DNA of 64,000 bases from Pseudomonas sp. EpS/L25. GTDB lineage: Bacteria; Pseudomonadota; Gammaproteobacteria; Pseudomonadales; Pseudomonadaceae. The position numbers and the translations under genes were made by a program. Every line of letters begins with the position of its first letter. Positions within the stretch are counted from its first letter, which is position 1. This document shows positions 52,327-61,442 of the stretch, piece by piece. Where the stretch lies: positions 23,757 through 87,756 of the forward strand of contig NZ_LNUP01000014.1 of NCBI RefSeq assembly GCF_001512295.1, read 5' to 3'. The notes below the pieces were generated by a model, which saw only the letters and a list, made by a program, of their open reading frames with translations, was not told the DNA's origin and searched no databases.

Positions 52327-54375
52327 TCAGCGCCCTGCCCGCATCTGTTGCAGCAGGGCACTGCACTGGGCGCCCTGTTCGTTGCTGGGCGCCACCAGCG
52401 CCAGCAACCCGGCCGCCGGTGCAGCGAAGGTGGCCAACAGCGCGGCCGCCGCGCCCCGCGCCGCCAGCGGTAGCGCCTTCACCCCCGGCGAGGGATTCTT
52501 CAGGGTGCCCCGGACATAGAGCGGCGAACGCAGCGAGAAGATGCGCAAGCCCTTGCTGTGGGGATCGACGGTGAGATCCAGCCGCTCCGTCGCCAGGTTG
52601 GCGGTGCCGGTGATGTTGATCAGGGCGTTCTCGGTATCGAGCACGAATACCCGGGGCGTCACCAGGCCCTTCTTGAAGTCGAGATCGGCCACCGCGCAAT
52701 TGATCTCCACCTCATCGTCACCGAACAGCCGATCGACCAGGTAGTTGCCGACGTTGAGTCCCGCCAGCTCCATCAGACTGCGACTGATGCGGCCGTCGTT
52801 CATCAACAGCTTGAGTTCACCGTCACTGGTGCCGAGCAGCGCCGCGACCGAATTGCCGGTACCGCTCAGGGTGGCATCGCCATTGAGTTCGCCCATGCTG
52901 CGCTTCATGGTCTCCACGGTAGGGAAGAGTTGGTTCAGCTTGACGCGCCGTACATGCAGGTCGACCCGGCCCGGCATGGGCGTCTTGTTACCCTCCAGGC
53001 GCACCGTGGTGTTCAGATCGCCACCCGCCACGCCGAAGCGTAGGGGATCGAGCAGGAGCACCCCGTCGGTCAGGCGCACATGGGTGTTGAGGTCGGTGAT
53101 GGGCAGTTGCGCGTTCTGCACGATGCGCTTGCCGGTGAAGCGCACGTCCGCATCCATGGCCCGCCAGCGGTCGGTGCGAAATTCCGAGACCGGCAGTGCC
53201 CTGTCCGCCGGCTGCTTGCTGGTCTCGCCCTTGGCCGCCTGCTGTTCCTGGGTATCGGCGCCGATCAGCGGAGCCAGGTCCTCGAACAGCAGCTGATCGG
53301 AACGCAGGGTACCGCTGAGCTTGGGTCGCGGCTGGCCGCCGGTGAAGAGGACGTCGCCATGCAGATCGCTCTTGCCCACCCGACCGTTGAAGTCCTCGTA
53401 GCTGAAACGGGCACCGGCCGGATCGTTGAGCTTGACCGTGAGATGGCCGTCGGTGGCATAGGGCGCCGTCTCCGGCAGGGTGACCCCGGTGAGCGGATAG
53501 AGCTGCGCCAGGCTCTTGCCTTCCAGCACCAGGTGCAGGTCCAGGGCGCCCAGGCGCCGTGGATCGGTCAGGGTGCCGAACAGCTGTACACGGGTCTGCC
53601 CGGCCCGGGCATCGAGCTGGATGGGAAAGGGCGTGTCGGCGTCCTGCAAGGCCAGCAGGCCGCCGATCTGGCCACGCCCGCTCACCGGCACCTGCTTGTA
53701 GTTGCCCTCCACCGCCACGGCGAATTGGAAGGCCTGGGTCTGCTTGACGTTGGCCCGCTGGCGCGAGGTGCCCTGCTTGCCCACCAGGTCGGCATAGGCG
53801 ATGGGGGCGTCCAGGGAGGTGATCCGTGCCCGCAGACGGGTCGCGGTCTGGGCATCGTCGAAGCTCACCTGGCCGGCATCGAAGCCGATGGTGCCGATGT
53901 CCACCGTCCAGGCCGAGGGCTCGGCGTCAGGGTCTTTTTCGGCGCTCTCGAAGGTCCAGCTGTTGCGGCCATCGGCCAGGCGCTGGGCGTTGACCACTGG
54001 CCCGCGGAGGTCGATACGCGGGATGTACACCTGCTTGGCTAACAGGGCCAGCGGCGAGACCCGTAGCCGTACCTGGTCGAGGTGGACGAAGGTCTTGTCC
54101 TTGGCCCAGTCGGGGTTACCGAGGTTCAGGTCCTCGGCGGCGATATGCGGCCAGGGAATCCAGGCATGCCAGCCGCCCTGGTCCGGTTCGCGCTGCCAGA
54201 CCACACCCAGGTTGCCCTGGATGGCGAAGGGCCGATGCAGCGCGCTGGACACCTGCTCGTTGATCCTGGGCTTGAGGCGATTCCAGTCGAAGGTGGCCAG
54301 CACTACCAGCACCAGCACGAACAGCAGCAGGATGATTCCCAGCAGCCAGGCGAGGATCTTGCGTGGGCGCGTCAT
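52327..54375 (-). CDS. AsmA-family outer-membrane biogenesis protein
   Basis: A 682-residue AsmA-type protein. An N-terminal transmembrane helix (LAWLLGIILLLFVLVLVV) anchors it in the inner membrane. The large periplasmic beta-rich part starts with DWNRLKPRINEQVSSALHRP, the classical AsmA opening. The C-terminal part contains the AsmA_2 segment (LDLTVDPHSKGLRIFSLRSP). AAGGAGG precedes the ATG. AsmA-like proteins are implicated in phospholipid transport to, or homeostasis of, the outer membrane. Confidence 0.88.
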   Translation of the reverse strand: MTRPRKILAWLLGIILLLFVLVLVVLATFDWNRLKPRINEQVSSALHRPFAIQGNLGVVWQREPDQGGWHAWIPWPHIAAEDLNLGNPDWAKDKTFVHLDQVRLRVSPLALLAKQVYIPRIDLRGPVVNAQRLADGRNSWTFESAEKDPDAEPSAWTVDIGTIGFDAGQVSFDDAQTATRLRARITSLDAPIAYADLVGKQGTSRQRANVKQTQAFQFAVAVEGNYKQVPVSGRGQIGGLLALQDADTPFPIQLDARAGQTRVQLFGTLTDPRRLGALDLHLVLEGKSLAQLYPLTGVTLPETAPYATDGHLTVKLNDPAGARFSYEDFNGRVGKSDLHGDVLFTGGQPRPKLSGTLRSDQLLFEDLAPLIGADTQEQQAAKGETSKQPADRALPVSEFRTDRWRAMDADVRFTGKRIVQNAQLPITDLNTHVRLTDGVLLLDPLRFGVAGGDLNTTVRLEGNKTPMPGRVDLHVRRVKLNQLFPTVETMKRSMGELNGDATLSGTGNSVAALLGTSDGELKLLMNDGRISRSLMELAGLNVGNYLVDRLFGDDEVEINCAVADLDFKKGLVTPRVFVLDTENALINITGTANLATERLDLTVDPHSKGLRIFSLRSPLYVRGTLKNPSPGVKALPLAARGAAAALLATFAAPAAGLLALVAPSNEQGAQCSALLQQMRAGR

Positions 54376-54431
54376 GGCCGCCTCCTTATCGTTCCGTTCC
54401 TCCTTGGGTCTGCGCAGCGCAGCGGGGTTCC

Positions 54432-55565
54432 CTACGCCTTGCGCTGACGCAATGCCAGCCCCGCCACCGCTACCCCGATCAGGGTCAGCAGCAGCAGGCT
54501 GCCGCGCAGCCCCACCTGCCCCGCCACGGCGCCGATCAGCGGTGGCCCGAGCAGAAAGCCGAGATAGCCGGCGGTGGCGGTCATGGCGATGCCGGCGGCC
54601 GGTGTCTCGGCCACCTGGCCGGCCGCGCTGAAGGCCGCGGGCACCACGTTGGACAGGCCCAGGCCGACCAGGGCGAATCCGAGGATCGCCGTCCAGGGCG
54701 CCGGCAGGATCACCGCCAGTGCCAGCCCGAGGGTCGCCAGCAGCGCACCGCCGAAGATCACCTGGGGGCCGCCGAAGCGCGCGCGGATGCCATCGCCGAA
54801 CAGCCGGCCGATGAGCATGGTCAGCGAAAAGGCCGCATAACCAAGCGTGGCGACCACTGGCGTCGCTCCACCTACCTGGTCAAGGTAGACGGCGCTCCAG
54901 TCGGTCATGGCCCCTTCCAGCATCAGGCAGCCCAGAGCGATCAGCCCCAACGCCAGTACCCGCCGGTCCGGCAGGCGCAGGGCATGGCTGACAGGGCTGC
55001 GGTCACCCTCGTCCAGCGCCAGGGCCGCGGGCAAAGCCAGCAGCAGCGCTACCCCGCCGGCAGCCAACAGCACCACCAGGGCCGAGGCACCCAGGTGCAG
55101 CGCCCAGGCGCCGAGCCCGGCACCGATGAAGCCACCGAGGCTGAAGGCCGCGTGGAAGGACGACATCAGCGGACGCTCCCAGCGGCTTTCCACATCGCTG
55201 GCATGGGCGTTCATGGACACGTCGATCAGGCCATTGCAGGCCCCCAGCAGCAGGGCACAGGGCAGCAACCAGCCAAGCGAAGGCGCCACGCCGGGCCAGG
55301 CCAGCACCAGGATGAAGGCGAGGATGCTGTAGCGCGTGAGACTGCCGGTACCGCCCGAACGCGGTACCAGTACCCCGGCGAAAGGCATGGTCAGCATGGC
55401 GCCCAGCGCCACGGCCAGCAGTACCAGACTGAGCTGGCCATCGCTCAACGCCAGATCGCGCTTGAGTTCGGGAATGGCGGCCGCCCAGCCACCGATCCCG
55501 CAGCCGTTGGCGAGAAAGACGGTGAAGGTGGCCCAGCGTTGACGACGCAGGATGGCAGAGGTCAT
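54432..55565 (-). CDS. MFS transporter, YbjJ-like
   Basis: A 377-residue major facilitator protein with 12 hydrophobic segments. It starts RWATFTVFLANGCGIGGWAA, and carries the GACNGLIDVSMNAHASDVES segment typical of the YbjJ/fucose-permease-like branch. Substrate unknown. It lies 21 bp downstream of the DeoR regulator on the same strand, suggesting co-regulation. Confidence 0.83.
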   Translation of the reverse strand: MTSAILRRQRWATFTVFLANGCGIGGWAAAIPELKRDLALSDGQLSLVLLAVALGAMLTMPFAGVLVPRSGGTGSLTRYSILAFILVLAWPGVAPSLGWLLPCALLLGACNGLIDVSMNAHASDVESRWERPLMSSFHAAFSLGGFIGAGLGAWALHLGASALVVLLAAGGVALLLALPAALALDEGDRSPVSHALRLPDRRVLALGLIALGCLMLEGAMTDWSAVYLDQVGGATPVVATLGYAAFSLTMLIGRLFGDGIRARFGGPQVIFGGALLATLGLALAVILPAPWTAILGFALVGLGLSNVVPAAFSAAGQVAETPAAGIAMTATAGYLGFLLGPPLIGAVAGQVGLRGSLLLLTLIGVAVAGLALRQRKA

Positions 55566-55586
55566 GGTAATCCTAGGAAAACGGGG

Positions 55587-56363
55587 CTAGCGGGAGGCCT
55601 GATGGACCTGCAGACCGGCGTCGCGATAGGGCTGCAGGCGCATCGCCTCGAGCTCGGGCTCCACCACCAGGTGATTCACCCGCGGCAACTCCAACACGTG
55701 ATAGAAGGCCACGCTGTCGAGCTTCTCGGCGGTCACCGCGACGACCACCGCGCTGCTCTGCTCGGCCACGGCGGCCTTGAATTCGGCCTCTTCCAGGTCG
55801 AACCCAGTCACCCCGGTCTCTACCGCCAAGGCACAGGTGCCGAGGAAAGCCAGATCTGCACGCACACCGCGCACATCGCGCATGGCCCTGGCACCCAGGC
55901 AGGCGCCCGACTCCGGTGCGGCCAGGCCGCCGATCATCAGCACGCGGATGCCCTGGCGCTGCAGCAGCGCCGCGGCGATCACCGGTGCATTGGTGGCCAC
56001 GGTCAGGTCGAGATCTGTGGGCAACGCCTGGGCGATGGCCAGATTGGTCGAGCCGGCGTCCAGTAACAGCAATTGCCCCCGTTGCACCAGCTTGGCCGCG
56101 GCCCGCCCCAATGTCTGCTTGGCCGCCTCGTCCTGACCGATACGCGCCGGCAGCGGCTCCGGCGGCGTCAGCAGCGAGAGCGCCCCGCCGTACACCCGGC
56201 GGCACAAGCCCTGGCGGGCCAATTCGCGCAGATCGCGGCGCACGCTGTCTTCGGAAATGCCCCAGGTCGCGGCCAGTTCGGCCGACAGGACCCGGCCCTG
56301 TTCGCGCAACAAGGCAAGGATCGCGGCCTGGCGTTCTTCGGGGAGATGAAGGGCTGCATTCAT
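55587..56363 (-). CDS. DeoR/GlpR-family transcriptional regulator
   Basis: A 258-residue DeoR-type repressor. The winged helix is RQAAILALLREQGRVLSAEL, with the family signature WGISEDSVRRDLRELARQGL. The effector domain is of the sugar-phosphate isomerase-like fold (LLLLDAGSTNLAIAQALP). Direct repeats before the gene suggest autoregulation. The effector is probably a sugar phosphate. Confidence 0.88.
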   Translation of the reverse strand: MNAALHLPEERQAAILALLREQGRVLSAELAATWGISEDSVRRDLRELARQGLCRRVYGGALSLLTPPEPLPARIGQDEAAKQTLGRAAAKLVQRGQLLLLDAGSTNLAIAQALPTDLDLTVATNAPVIAAALLQRQGIRVLMIGGLAAPESGACLGARAMRDVRGVRADLAFLGTCALAVETGVTGFDLEEAEFKAAVAEQSSAVVVAVTAEKLDSVAFYHVLELPRVNHLVVEPELEAMRLQPYRDAGLQVHQASR

Positions 56364-56390
56364 GCTGATACTCCAGGAGGATCAGCACAT

Positions 56391-56427
56391 CATGCACAAT
56401 CATTTAAGATCGTGCAATATCATGCAC
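56391..56427. promoter_or_regulatory. direct repeats before the DeoR gene
   Basis: TGCACAATCAT (56393-56403) and TGCAATATCAT (56413-56423) are repeated with a 20 bp period (two helical turns). GTGCAATATCATGCAC (56412-56427) is also a dyad. The repeats overlap the 3' end of the EamA gene. Confidence 0.5.
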
Positions 56428-57310
56428 TGGATGAGGCCTTGCTCCGAGCATCCAGCCAGCGGCCGCCAAAGACATTGATCAGCAGCCCGAGCATGACCGC
56501 CACGCCGCCCACTTCCTGCTGAGTGGTCATCTGCTCACCCAGCAGCACGGCGGCCGAACTCAGCCCCACCACCGGCACCAGCAGGGAAAAGGGCGCCACC
56601 TGGCCGGCCGGATAACGCGACAGCAGCCGGCTCCAGATGCCATAGCCGAGCAGCGTCGCGATGAAGGCAAGATAGACGATGGCGAAGATGGAATTACCCG
56701 ACAGCGACGACAACGCCGCCGCCATCCGCTCCGGTCCCTCGAGCAGCCAGGACAGGATGAAGAAGGGAAGGGGCGGAATCAGGCTACCCCAGACCACCAG
56801 GCCGAGCATGTCTACCTTGCCGATCTTCTTGGTGACGATGTTGCCCAGCCCCCACATGGCCGCCGCCGCCAGGGTCAGCAGAAAACCGGCCAGGGTCATG
56901 GTCACCCCATGCTCGGTGCCGATCAGCAGCAAGCCCAGCGCCGCCACCAGCAGCCCGACCAGGCTCGCCCGGCGCACCTTCTCACCGAGGAAGGTGGCCG
57001 CGAACGCCAAGGTGAAGAAGGCCTGGGCCTGCAAAACCAGCGAGGCCAGGCCCGCCGGCATCCCTACGTACATGGCCGAAAACAGGAAGGCGAACTGGCC
57101 CAGGGAAATGGTCAGGCCGTAGGCCAGCAGCAATCGCCAGGACACCTGGGGGCGCCGCACGAAGAGGATGGCCGGAAAGGCCGCCAGGCAGAATCTCAGG
57201 GCTCCCAGCAGCATGGGCGGCACGCCATGCAGGCCGAGCTTGATGACCACGAAGTTCACCCCCCAGGCCAGGATGACGACCAGTGCCAGCAACAGATCCC
57301 GGGGTGCCAT
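56420..57310 (-). CDS. eamA: EamA-family exporter
   Basis: A 296-residue, ten-helix protein of the drug/metabolite transporter superfamily. The sequence AWGVNFVVIKLGLHGVPP, then GMPAGLASLVLQAQAFFT and YLAFIATLLGYGIW, closely follow E. coli EamA, an exporter of cysteine pathway metabolites. The ends are normal. Its 3' end carries the operator-like repeats of the downstream DeoR gene. Confidence 0.85.
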   Translation of the reverse strand: MAPRDLLLALVVILAWGVNFVVIKLGLHGVPPMLLGALRFCLAAFPAILFVRRPQVSWRLLLAYGLTISLGQFAFLFSAMYVGMPAGLASLVLQAQAFFTLAFAATFLGEKVRRASLVGLLVAALGLLLIGTEHGVTMTLAGFLLTLAAAAMWGLGNIVTKKIGKVDMLGLVVWGSLIPPLPFFILSWLLEGPERMAAALSSLSGNSIFAIVYLAFIATLLGYGIWSRLLSRYPAGQVAPFSLLVPVVGLSSAAVLLGEQMTTQQEVGGVAVMLGLLINVFGGRWLDARSKASSSA

Positions 57311-57414
57311 GCACGACTCCTTCGTTTTCAGATAGATAGGCGGCTACCCTACTCCTTTGTGTCCGCGCTGCGGCGTCACAGTTGCCCACAAATTCGGCCA
57401 GTCACTCTCTGCAA

Positions 57415-57442
57415 AAGAAAAACCGCAGCCTGGGCTGCGGTT
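57415..57442 (-). terminator. intrinsic terminator after the DUF3140 gene
   Basis: On the minus strand AACCGCAGCC-CA-GGCTGCGGTT is followed by TTTCTTTT. Confidence 0.85.
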
Positions 57443-57450
57443 CGTCGGGA

Positions 57451-57837
57451 TCAGGCGCTGCGCTTGTCACGCAAGGGATCGTGGCCCCAGTTCATCAGCG
57501 ACTTGCGCCAACGTGAGTCTTCGATGTCGCCCTCCGGACGCTGCTTGAGATGGCGATGCACATAGCCGATGACCTTGCGCATGGCCTGGTAGTCGTCATC
57601 CTCCAGCTCTGCCTGGCGCTTGCCCTTGAGCTCCAGGATACGCTCGCCCATGGCATGACCGACCGCCTTGCCATCGTTGGCCGCAGTGACCTTCTTGCCA
57701 CCTTTGGTCATGCCTACGCCCTTGCTGGTGTCACCGCTGAGCCATTTGCGCAACTGGCTCGGGGTCATGTTGACCACCTGCTTGAATTCGCTGCGAACCT
57801 CTTTCTTCTCGTCGTCGGAAGCCTTCTTGGTGCTCAT
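57451..57837 (-). CDS. DUF3140 domain protein, 128 residues
   Basis: A soluble basic/acidic protein with the DUF3140 pattern: EFKQVVNMTPSQLRKWLSGD, a basic MTKGGKKVTAANDGKAVGHA region, and DYQAMRKVIGYVHRHLKQRP. It starts with an ATGA overlap with the DUF5872-like gene. Members are found beside stress-tolerance genes in pseudomonads and may be DNA-associated. Function unproven. Confidence 0.82.
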   Translation of the reverse strand: MSTKKASDDEKKEVRSEFKQVVNMTPSQLRKWLSGDTSKGVGMTKGGKKVTAANDGKAVGHAMGERILELKGKRQAELEDDDYQAMRKVIGYVHRHLKQRPEGDIEDSRWRKSLMNWGHDPLRDKRSA

Positions 57838-58352
57838 TTTTCACCTGCCTTTTGCAACGCCTTGACCAGTTCGTCCTTCTTCATGCGTGACCGGCCGCGA
57901 ACGTCACGCCGCGCGGCGCGCTTCATCAATTCGTCCTTGGTCAGGTCGGCCAGCCCACCCTCGCGCGCTACCGCCGTCTTGTGGGCGATGTCGGCGGGCT
58001 GCTTGGAATGCTGTTTGCCACGGCGTGTGTCCCGGCGCTTCTTGCTGGTGGTGCGCTGGTACTCTTCCTTGCTCAGGGAGTCGCGAGCCTTTTCCGGCAG
58101 ATAGCGTTCGCCGGTCTCCTCGGACCGCTTGCCAGACTCGGTACCCCACTTTTCGTCGGTCCACTGCTGCAGGTGGTTGTCCTTGCCCTTGCCACCCTGG
58201 TATTCACCACCGCGCTTCTGGTACTCCTGGGCCGCCAGTTGCGCCTTGCGCGCCGACCACTGACCGGGCTTGCCGCCCTTGTCGCCCTCGGTAATCTCTT
58301 TCTTCACCTTTTCCCAGAGTTCGGGATCGCTCTTCTTGGCCGTGGCACTCAT
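57834..58352 (-). CDS. DUF5872-like protein with C-terminal Rho-N-like module, 172 residues
   Basis: The N-terminal part (PELWEKVKKEITEGDKGGKP and WSARKAQLAAQEYQKRGGEY) fits DUF5872, and a lysine/glutamate-rich middle part follows. The C-terminus (LTKDELMKRAARRDVRGRSR, MKKDELVKALQ) is the same module as in the 51183-51584 protein. It is highly charged and possibly nucleic-acid-binding. It is translationally coupled to DUF3140. Confidence 0.8.
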   Translation of the reverse strand: MSATAKKSDPELWEKVKKEITEGDKGGKPGQWSARKAQLAAQEYQKRGGEYQGGKGKDNHLQQWTDEKWGTESGKRSEETGERYLPEKARDSLSKEEYQRTTSKKRRDTRRGKQHSKQPADIAHKTAVAREGGLADLTKDELMKRAARRDVRGRSRMKKDELVKALQKAGEK

Positions 58353-58493
58353 GGCTGCACCTCAAGTGGGGGATCATTGCAGTCGCTGTCACTAGGATGA
58401 CTGTCCAAGCGAAACGGGGGTTCGCGCCAGGCGACGAACGCTCCTGTACCAGGCGCCTTGGCGTCCTCAACCTTGCTCCGCTCCGGTAACGCC

Positions 58494-59429
58494 ATGTCAC
58501 TCGCCACCCTGCTCCGCCGTCGCTGGATTCCCCTGCTCTTCGTCGCCCTGCTGGTGGGCGTCGGCGTGCCCTATGGCTGCTCGGAACTGGCCTATCGCGA
58601 GCGTCAATGGGTATTCAGCATCGAACCGGGCAACGCCAGCTGGTTCTCCGGCGTGCCAGAGGGCGTCCGCCAGCTCAACCTTCCAGTCAGCACCGCACTC
58701 AAGGGGACCGAGTACATCCACGCCTGGTGGTGGCCGGCACGGCGTCCCGATGCGCCCACGGTCCTCTACCTGCACGGCACGCGCTGGAATCTCACCGCCC
58801 AGGTCAGGCGCATCGCCACCCTGCGCCAGCTCGGCTATTCGGTGCTGGCCATCGACTACCGCGGCTTCGGCGAGAGCCCCGGCGACGTCCCCTCCGAACG
58901 CAGCGTCTACGAAGACGCCCGTATCGCCTGGAAACACCTGCAGCAGTTGCAGCCCGATGCCCGCAAGAGATACATCTATGGCCACTCCCTTGGCGGCGCG
59001 ATCGCCGTGGACCTGGCCTGGCGCATCGCCCGCGATGACGACCCGGACGGCGACTATCCCGCTGCCGCCGGCCTGATCATCGAATCCACCTTCACCACCC
59101 TCGCCGACGCCGCCTCGGCCGTGGTCAATACCCGCTTTCCGCTGCGCTGGCTGATGTCGGAAAAATTCGACTCCTTGGACAAGATTCCCGACATCCGCAT
59201 CCCGGTGCTCATCGTCCACGGCAGCGACGACCGCTACGTCCCGCCCCGCTTCAGCGAGGCTCTCTACGCCGCTGCCCAGGCGCCCAAGCGCCTGTTGCTG
59301 GTCCCCGGTGGTACTCACTCCAACAGCATGGTGATAGGCACCCATGCCTACGCCGAGGCGCTGCGCAGCCTCTTCGGTGCCAGTCGGATTTCCTTGGAAG
59401 ACCAGAGAGGATCATCGACGGGAGGCTAG
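58494..59429 (+). CDS. alpha/beta hydrolase with N-terminal membrane anchor
   Basis: A 311-residue YfhR/Bem46-like hydrolase. A membrane anchor (WIPLLFVALLVGVGVPYGC) is followed by the hydrolase fold: HGTRWN as the oxyanion-hole segment, nucleophile GHSLGG, acid in HGSDDRYVPP, and histidine in GGTHSNSM. ATG 58494 is chosen; a TTG at 58458 is in frame but adds no conserved residues. Substrates of this group are unknown esters or amides. Confidence 0.85.
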   Translation: MSLATLLRRRWIPLLFVALLVGVGVPYGCSELAYRERQWVFSIEPGNASWFSGVPEGVRQLNLPVSTALKGTEYIHAWWWPARRPDAPTVLYLHGTRWNLTAQVRRIATLRQLGYSVLAIDYRGFGESPGDVPSERSVYEDARIAWKHLQQLQPDARKRYIYGHSLGGAIAVDLAWRIARDDDPDGDYPAAAGLIIESTFTTLADAASAVVNTRFPLRWLMSEKFDSLDKIPDIRIPVLIVHGSDDRYVPPRFSEALYAAAQAPKRLLLVPGGTHSNSMVIGTHAYAEALRSLFGASRISLEDQRGSSTGG

Positions 59430-59549
59430 GATATTTCCGAGAGCCATCGACAAGACTGATAGTCACTATCTCGCCAGTCTATTTTTTCCTGACCGTCCCC
59501 AGCCGGATACTGAACTCACTCCAGAACAGTTTCCCCCGAGGACACCACC

Positions 59550-60014
59550 ATGAACCTGCGCATCGCTTTCGGTTTCGCCCTGACCGCCCTGGCCCTGAAC
59601 ACCTTCGCCCAGGACCCCGCCTTCGCCCAAAGCTCGGCCGCCCAGCTCGCCGAGGAATCCAGTCAGCGCCCCCTGAGCGAGTTGATCCAGCAACAGCAAG
59701 AGCGCCTGCAGGATCGCAAGATCGCCGAAGAGTCCAGCCAGCGCCCCCTAGGTCGACTGATCAATCAGCAGCAGCAACACCTACAGGATCGCAGGATCGC
59801 CGAAGAGTCCAGCCAGCGCCCCCTGGGACAGGTCATCAAGCAGCAGCAAGAGCGCCTGCAGGATCGCAAGGTCGCCGAGGAATCCAGCCAGCGTCCCCTA
59901 GGTCGGCTGATCAATCAGCAGCAGCAACACCTACAGGATCGCCGGATCGCCGAAAACGGTTCAGCGCGCACCCTGGACCCGGCCATCGCCGCAGCCCAAC
60001 GCGCCCAGGCTTGA
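59550..60014 (+). CDS. exported four-fold tandem-repeat protein, 154 residues
   Basis: The signal peptide (MNLRIAFGFALTALALNTFA, cleavage near AFA-QS) is followed by four 25-residue units from residue 33 to 132. The units share AEESSQRPL and an LQDR ending. They alternate between a Q-Q-Q-E-R-L-Q-D-R-K type and a GRLINQQQQHLQDRR type, so the underlying DNA repeats every 75 bp with a stronger 150 bp period. The residues are Gln, Arg and Glu-rich and are predicted helical. A GGACACC-type weak ribosome site precedes the ATG. No named family is recognised. Confidence 0.75.
   Translation: MNLRIAFGFALTALALNTFAQDPAFAQSSAAQLAEESSQRPLSELIQQQQERLQDRKIAEESSQRPLGRLINQQQQHLQDRRIAEESSQRPLGQVIKQQQERLQDRKVAEESSQRPLGRLINQQQQHLQDRRIAENGSARTLDPAIAAAQRAQA
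59646..59945 (+). repeat. in-gene 75 bp tandem repeat, four copies
   Basis: Four 75 bp units encode the repeats of the exported protein. Units 2 and 4 are nearly identical, as are 1 and 3 in their second halves, giving a 150 bp higher-order unit. They are in frame and are not a CRISPR (no spacers). Confidence 0.9.
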
Positions 60015-60031
60015 TCCGCCGCCACTGCCCT

Positions 60032-60050
60032 GCCCGGCCTTGCGCCGGGC
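60032..60050. terminator. hairpin between the repeat-protein gene and the convergent MFS gene
   Basis: GCCCGGC-CTTGC-GCCGGGC; no strong T tract, so its strength is uncertain. Confidence 0.5.
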
Positions 60051-60054
60051 TCAC

Positions 60055-61353
60055 TTATCCCGCCTGATCACCCCGTCCGATCGTGGCAGGGGCCTCCACC
60101 ACCAGTTCCTGCGGCACCTCGTCGATGCGCGGATCTAGCGCTGCCGCCATGGGGCTCACCGTATCCGGCATCGCCACGTGATGCAGCGGTGCCTCGTTCA
60201 GCCGGTGCTCGCCACTGACGAAGCGCGGCTGCACGAAGAACACCAGAATCAGCGCATAGGCCGACGTCAGCACATAGAACATGCCGGGGCCGAAATGCTG
60301 CATGGCCGCACCCGCCAGCAAGGGGCCGATACAGGCACCTACCCCATAGGTGGTCAGCAGCATGGCCGACAGCTCCACCCGTCGTTCCGGCTCCACATGG
60401 TCGTTGGCGAAGGCCGTCGCCAGCGGATAGAGGGTGAACAGCAGCATCCCCGAAATGAAGCCCGCGGTCAGCAGCCAGGGATAAGACAGACTCACCAGCC
60501 CCCACAGCGGTACGGCCGCGATACACAGTAACACCGCATTGCCACGGATCAGCTTGCAGCGGTCGAAGCGATCCGACAGCCACCCCAGCGGCCACTGGGC
60601 GCAGAAGCCTGCCACGATACACAGACCCACATAGAAGCTGGCCTGAGCCGTATCCAGGCCACTGCGACTGGCGAATACCGGTGCCAGGCCATAGAAACCA
60701 CCCACCAATAGTCCCGCGGTGAAGATGGTCACCAGCGACTGCGGCACTCGCCGCCAGAAGAAACGGATTTCCAGGGGCGCCGCCACCAGCTTGGCCGGGT
60801 GCACCCGACGCGTCATCGCCAGGGGGATCAGGCAGGAGGCGAAGCAGATGGCCACCAGCAGTAGCGGCTTGTAGTCCAGTTGCGGATGCCAGGCCAACAA
60901 GGCCTGGCCGATCACCAGTCCCAGGTCCACTGCCACCATGTAGCCAGCGAACACCTTGCCGCGCTGGTGATTCTCCGCCTGCTCGTTCAGCCAGCTCTCG
61001 ATCACCATGTACTGGTTCATCATCACCACGCCCATGACGAATCTCAGCGCGATCCAGATACCGAGATCATCCACCAGCGCATGAATCAGTACCGTCACCG
61101 TCGCGGCCCCGGCGCAGGCCACATAGGAGCGGATATGACCGACGCTGGCGATCAGCCGGTGGCCGAACTTGCCTCCGCAGACCAACCCGAAGTAATAGGC
61201 GGCCATCAGGGCGCCGGTCCAGATATCCCCCGCTCCCTGCTCGGTGAGCCTGAGGCCGATATAGGTGGTGAACAGGCCGGATCCGGCCAACATCAACAGC
61301 GTTGCGAAATACAGGGCAGGAAAGGTAACCAGAGGACTGAACATCGAACTCAC
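60055..61353 (-). CDS. MFS transporter, YcaD-like
   Basis: A 432-residue MFS protein with 12 transmembrane helices and a hydrophilic C-terminal tail. Segments such as NQYMVIESWLNEQAENHQRG and LATAFANDHVEPERRVELSA are characteristic of the YcaD/UPF0226 group. The substrate is unknown. It is followed on the plus strand by a convergent hairpin. Confidence 0.83.
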   Translation of the reverse strand: MSSMFSPLVTFPALYFATLLMLAGSGLFTTYIGLRLTEQGAGDIWTGALMAAYYFGLVCGGKFGHRLIASVGHIRSYVACAGAATVTVLIHALVDDLGIWIALRFVMGVVMMNQYMVIESWLNEQAENHQRGKVFAGYMVAVDLGLVIGQALLAWHPQLDYKPLLLVAICFASCLIPLAMTRRVHPAKLVAAPLEIRFFWRRVPQSLVTIFTAGLLVGGFYGLAPVFASRSGLDTAQASFYVGLCIVAGFCAQWPLGWLSDRFDRCKLIRGNAVLLCIAAVPLWGLVSLSYPWLLTAGFISGMLLFTLYPLATAFANDHVEPERRVELSAMLLTTYGVGACIGPLLAGAAMQHFGPGMFYVLTSAYALILVFFVQPRFVSGEHRLNEAPLHHVAMPDTVSPMAAALDPRIDEVPQELVVEAPATIGRGDQAG

Positions 61354-61442
61354 ATCGAAGAATGCGAAAAGCCAACATTGACCGGCAGCAGCCAGTCGTC
61401 GGGACTACTCGAAAGGAAGGGGTTGAGGGATGACGCCCAGCG

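Noticed and set aside
59646..59945. Tandem repeats considered as a CRISPR array
   Set aside because: The units are contiguous, in frame in a signal-peptide-bearing gene, and have no unique spacers.
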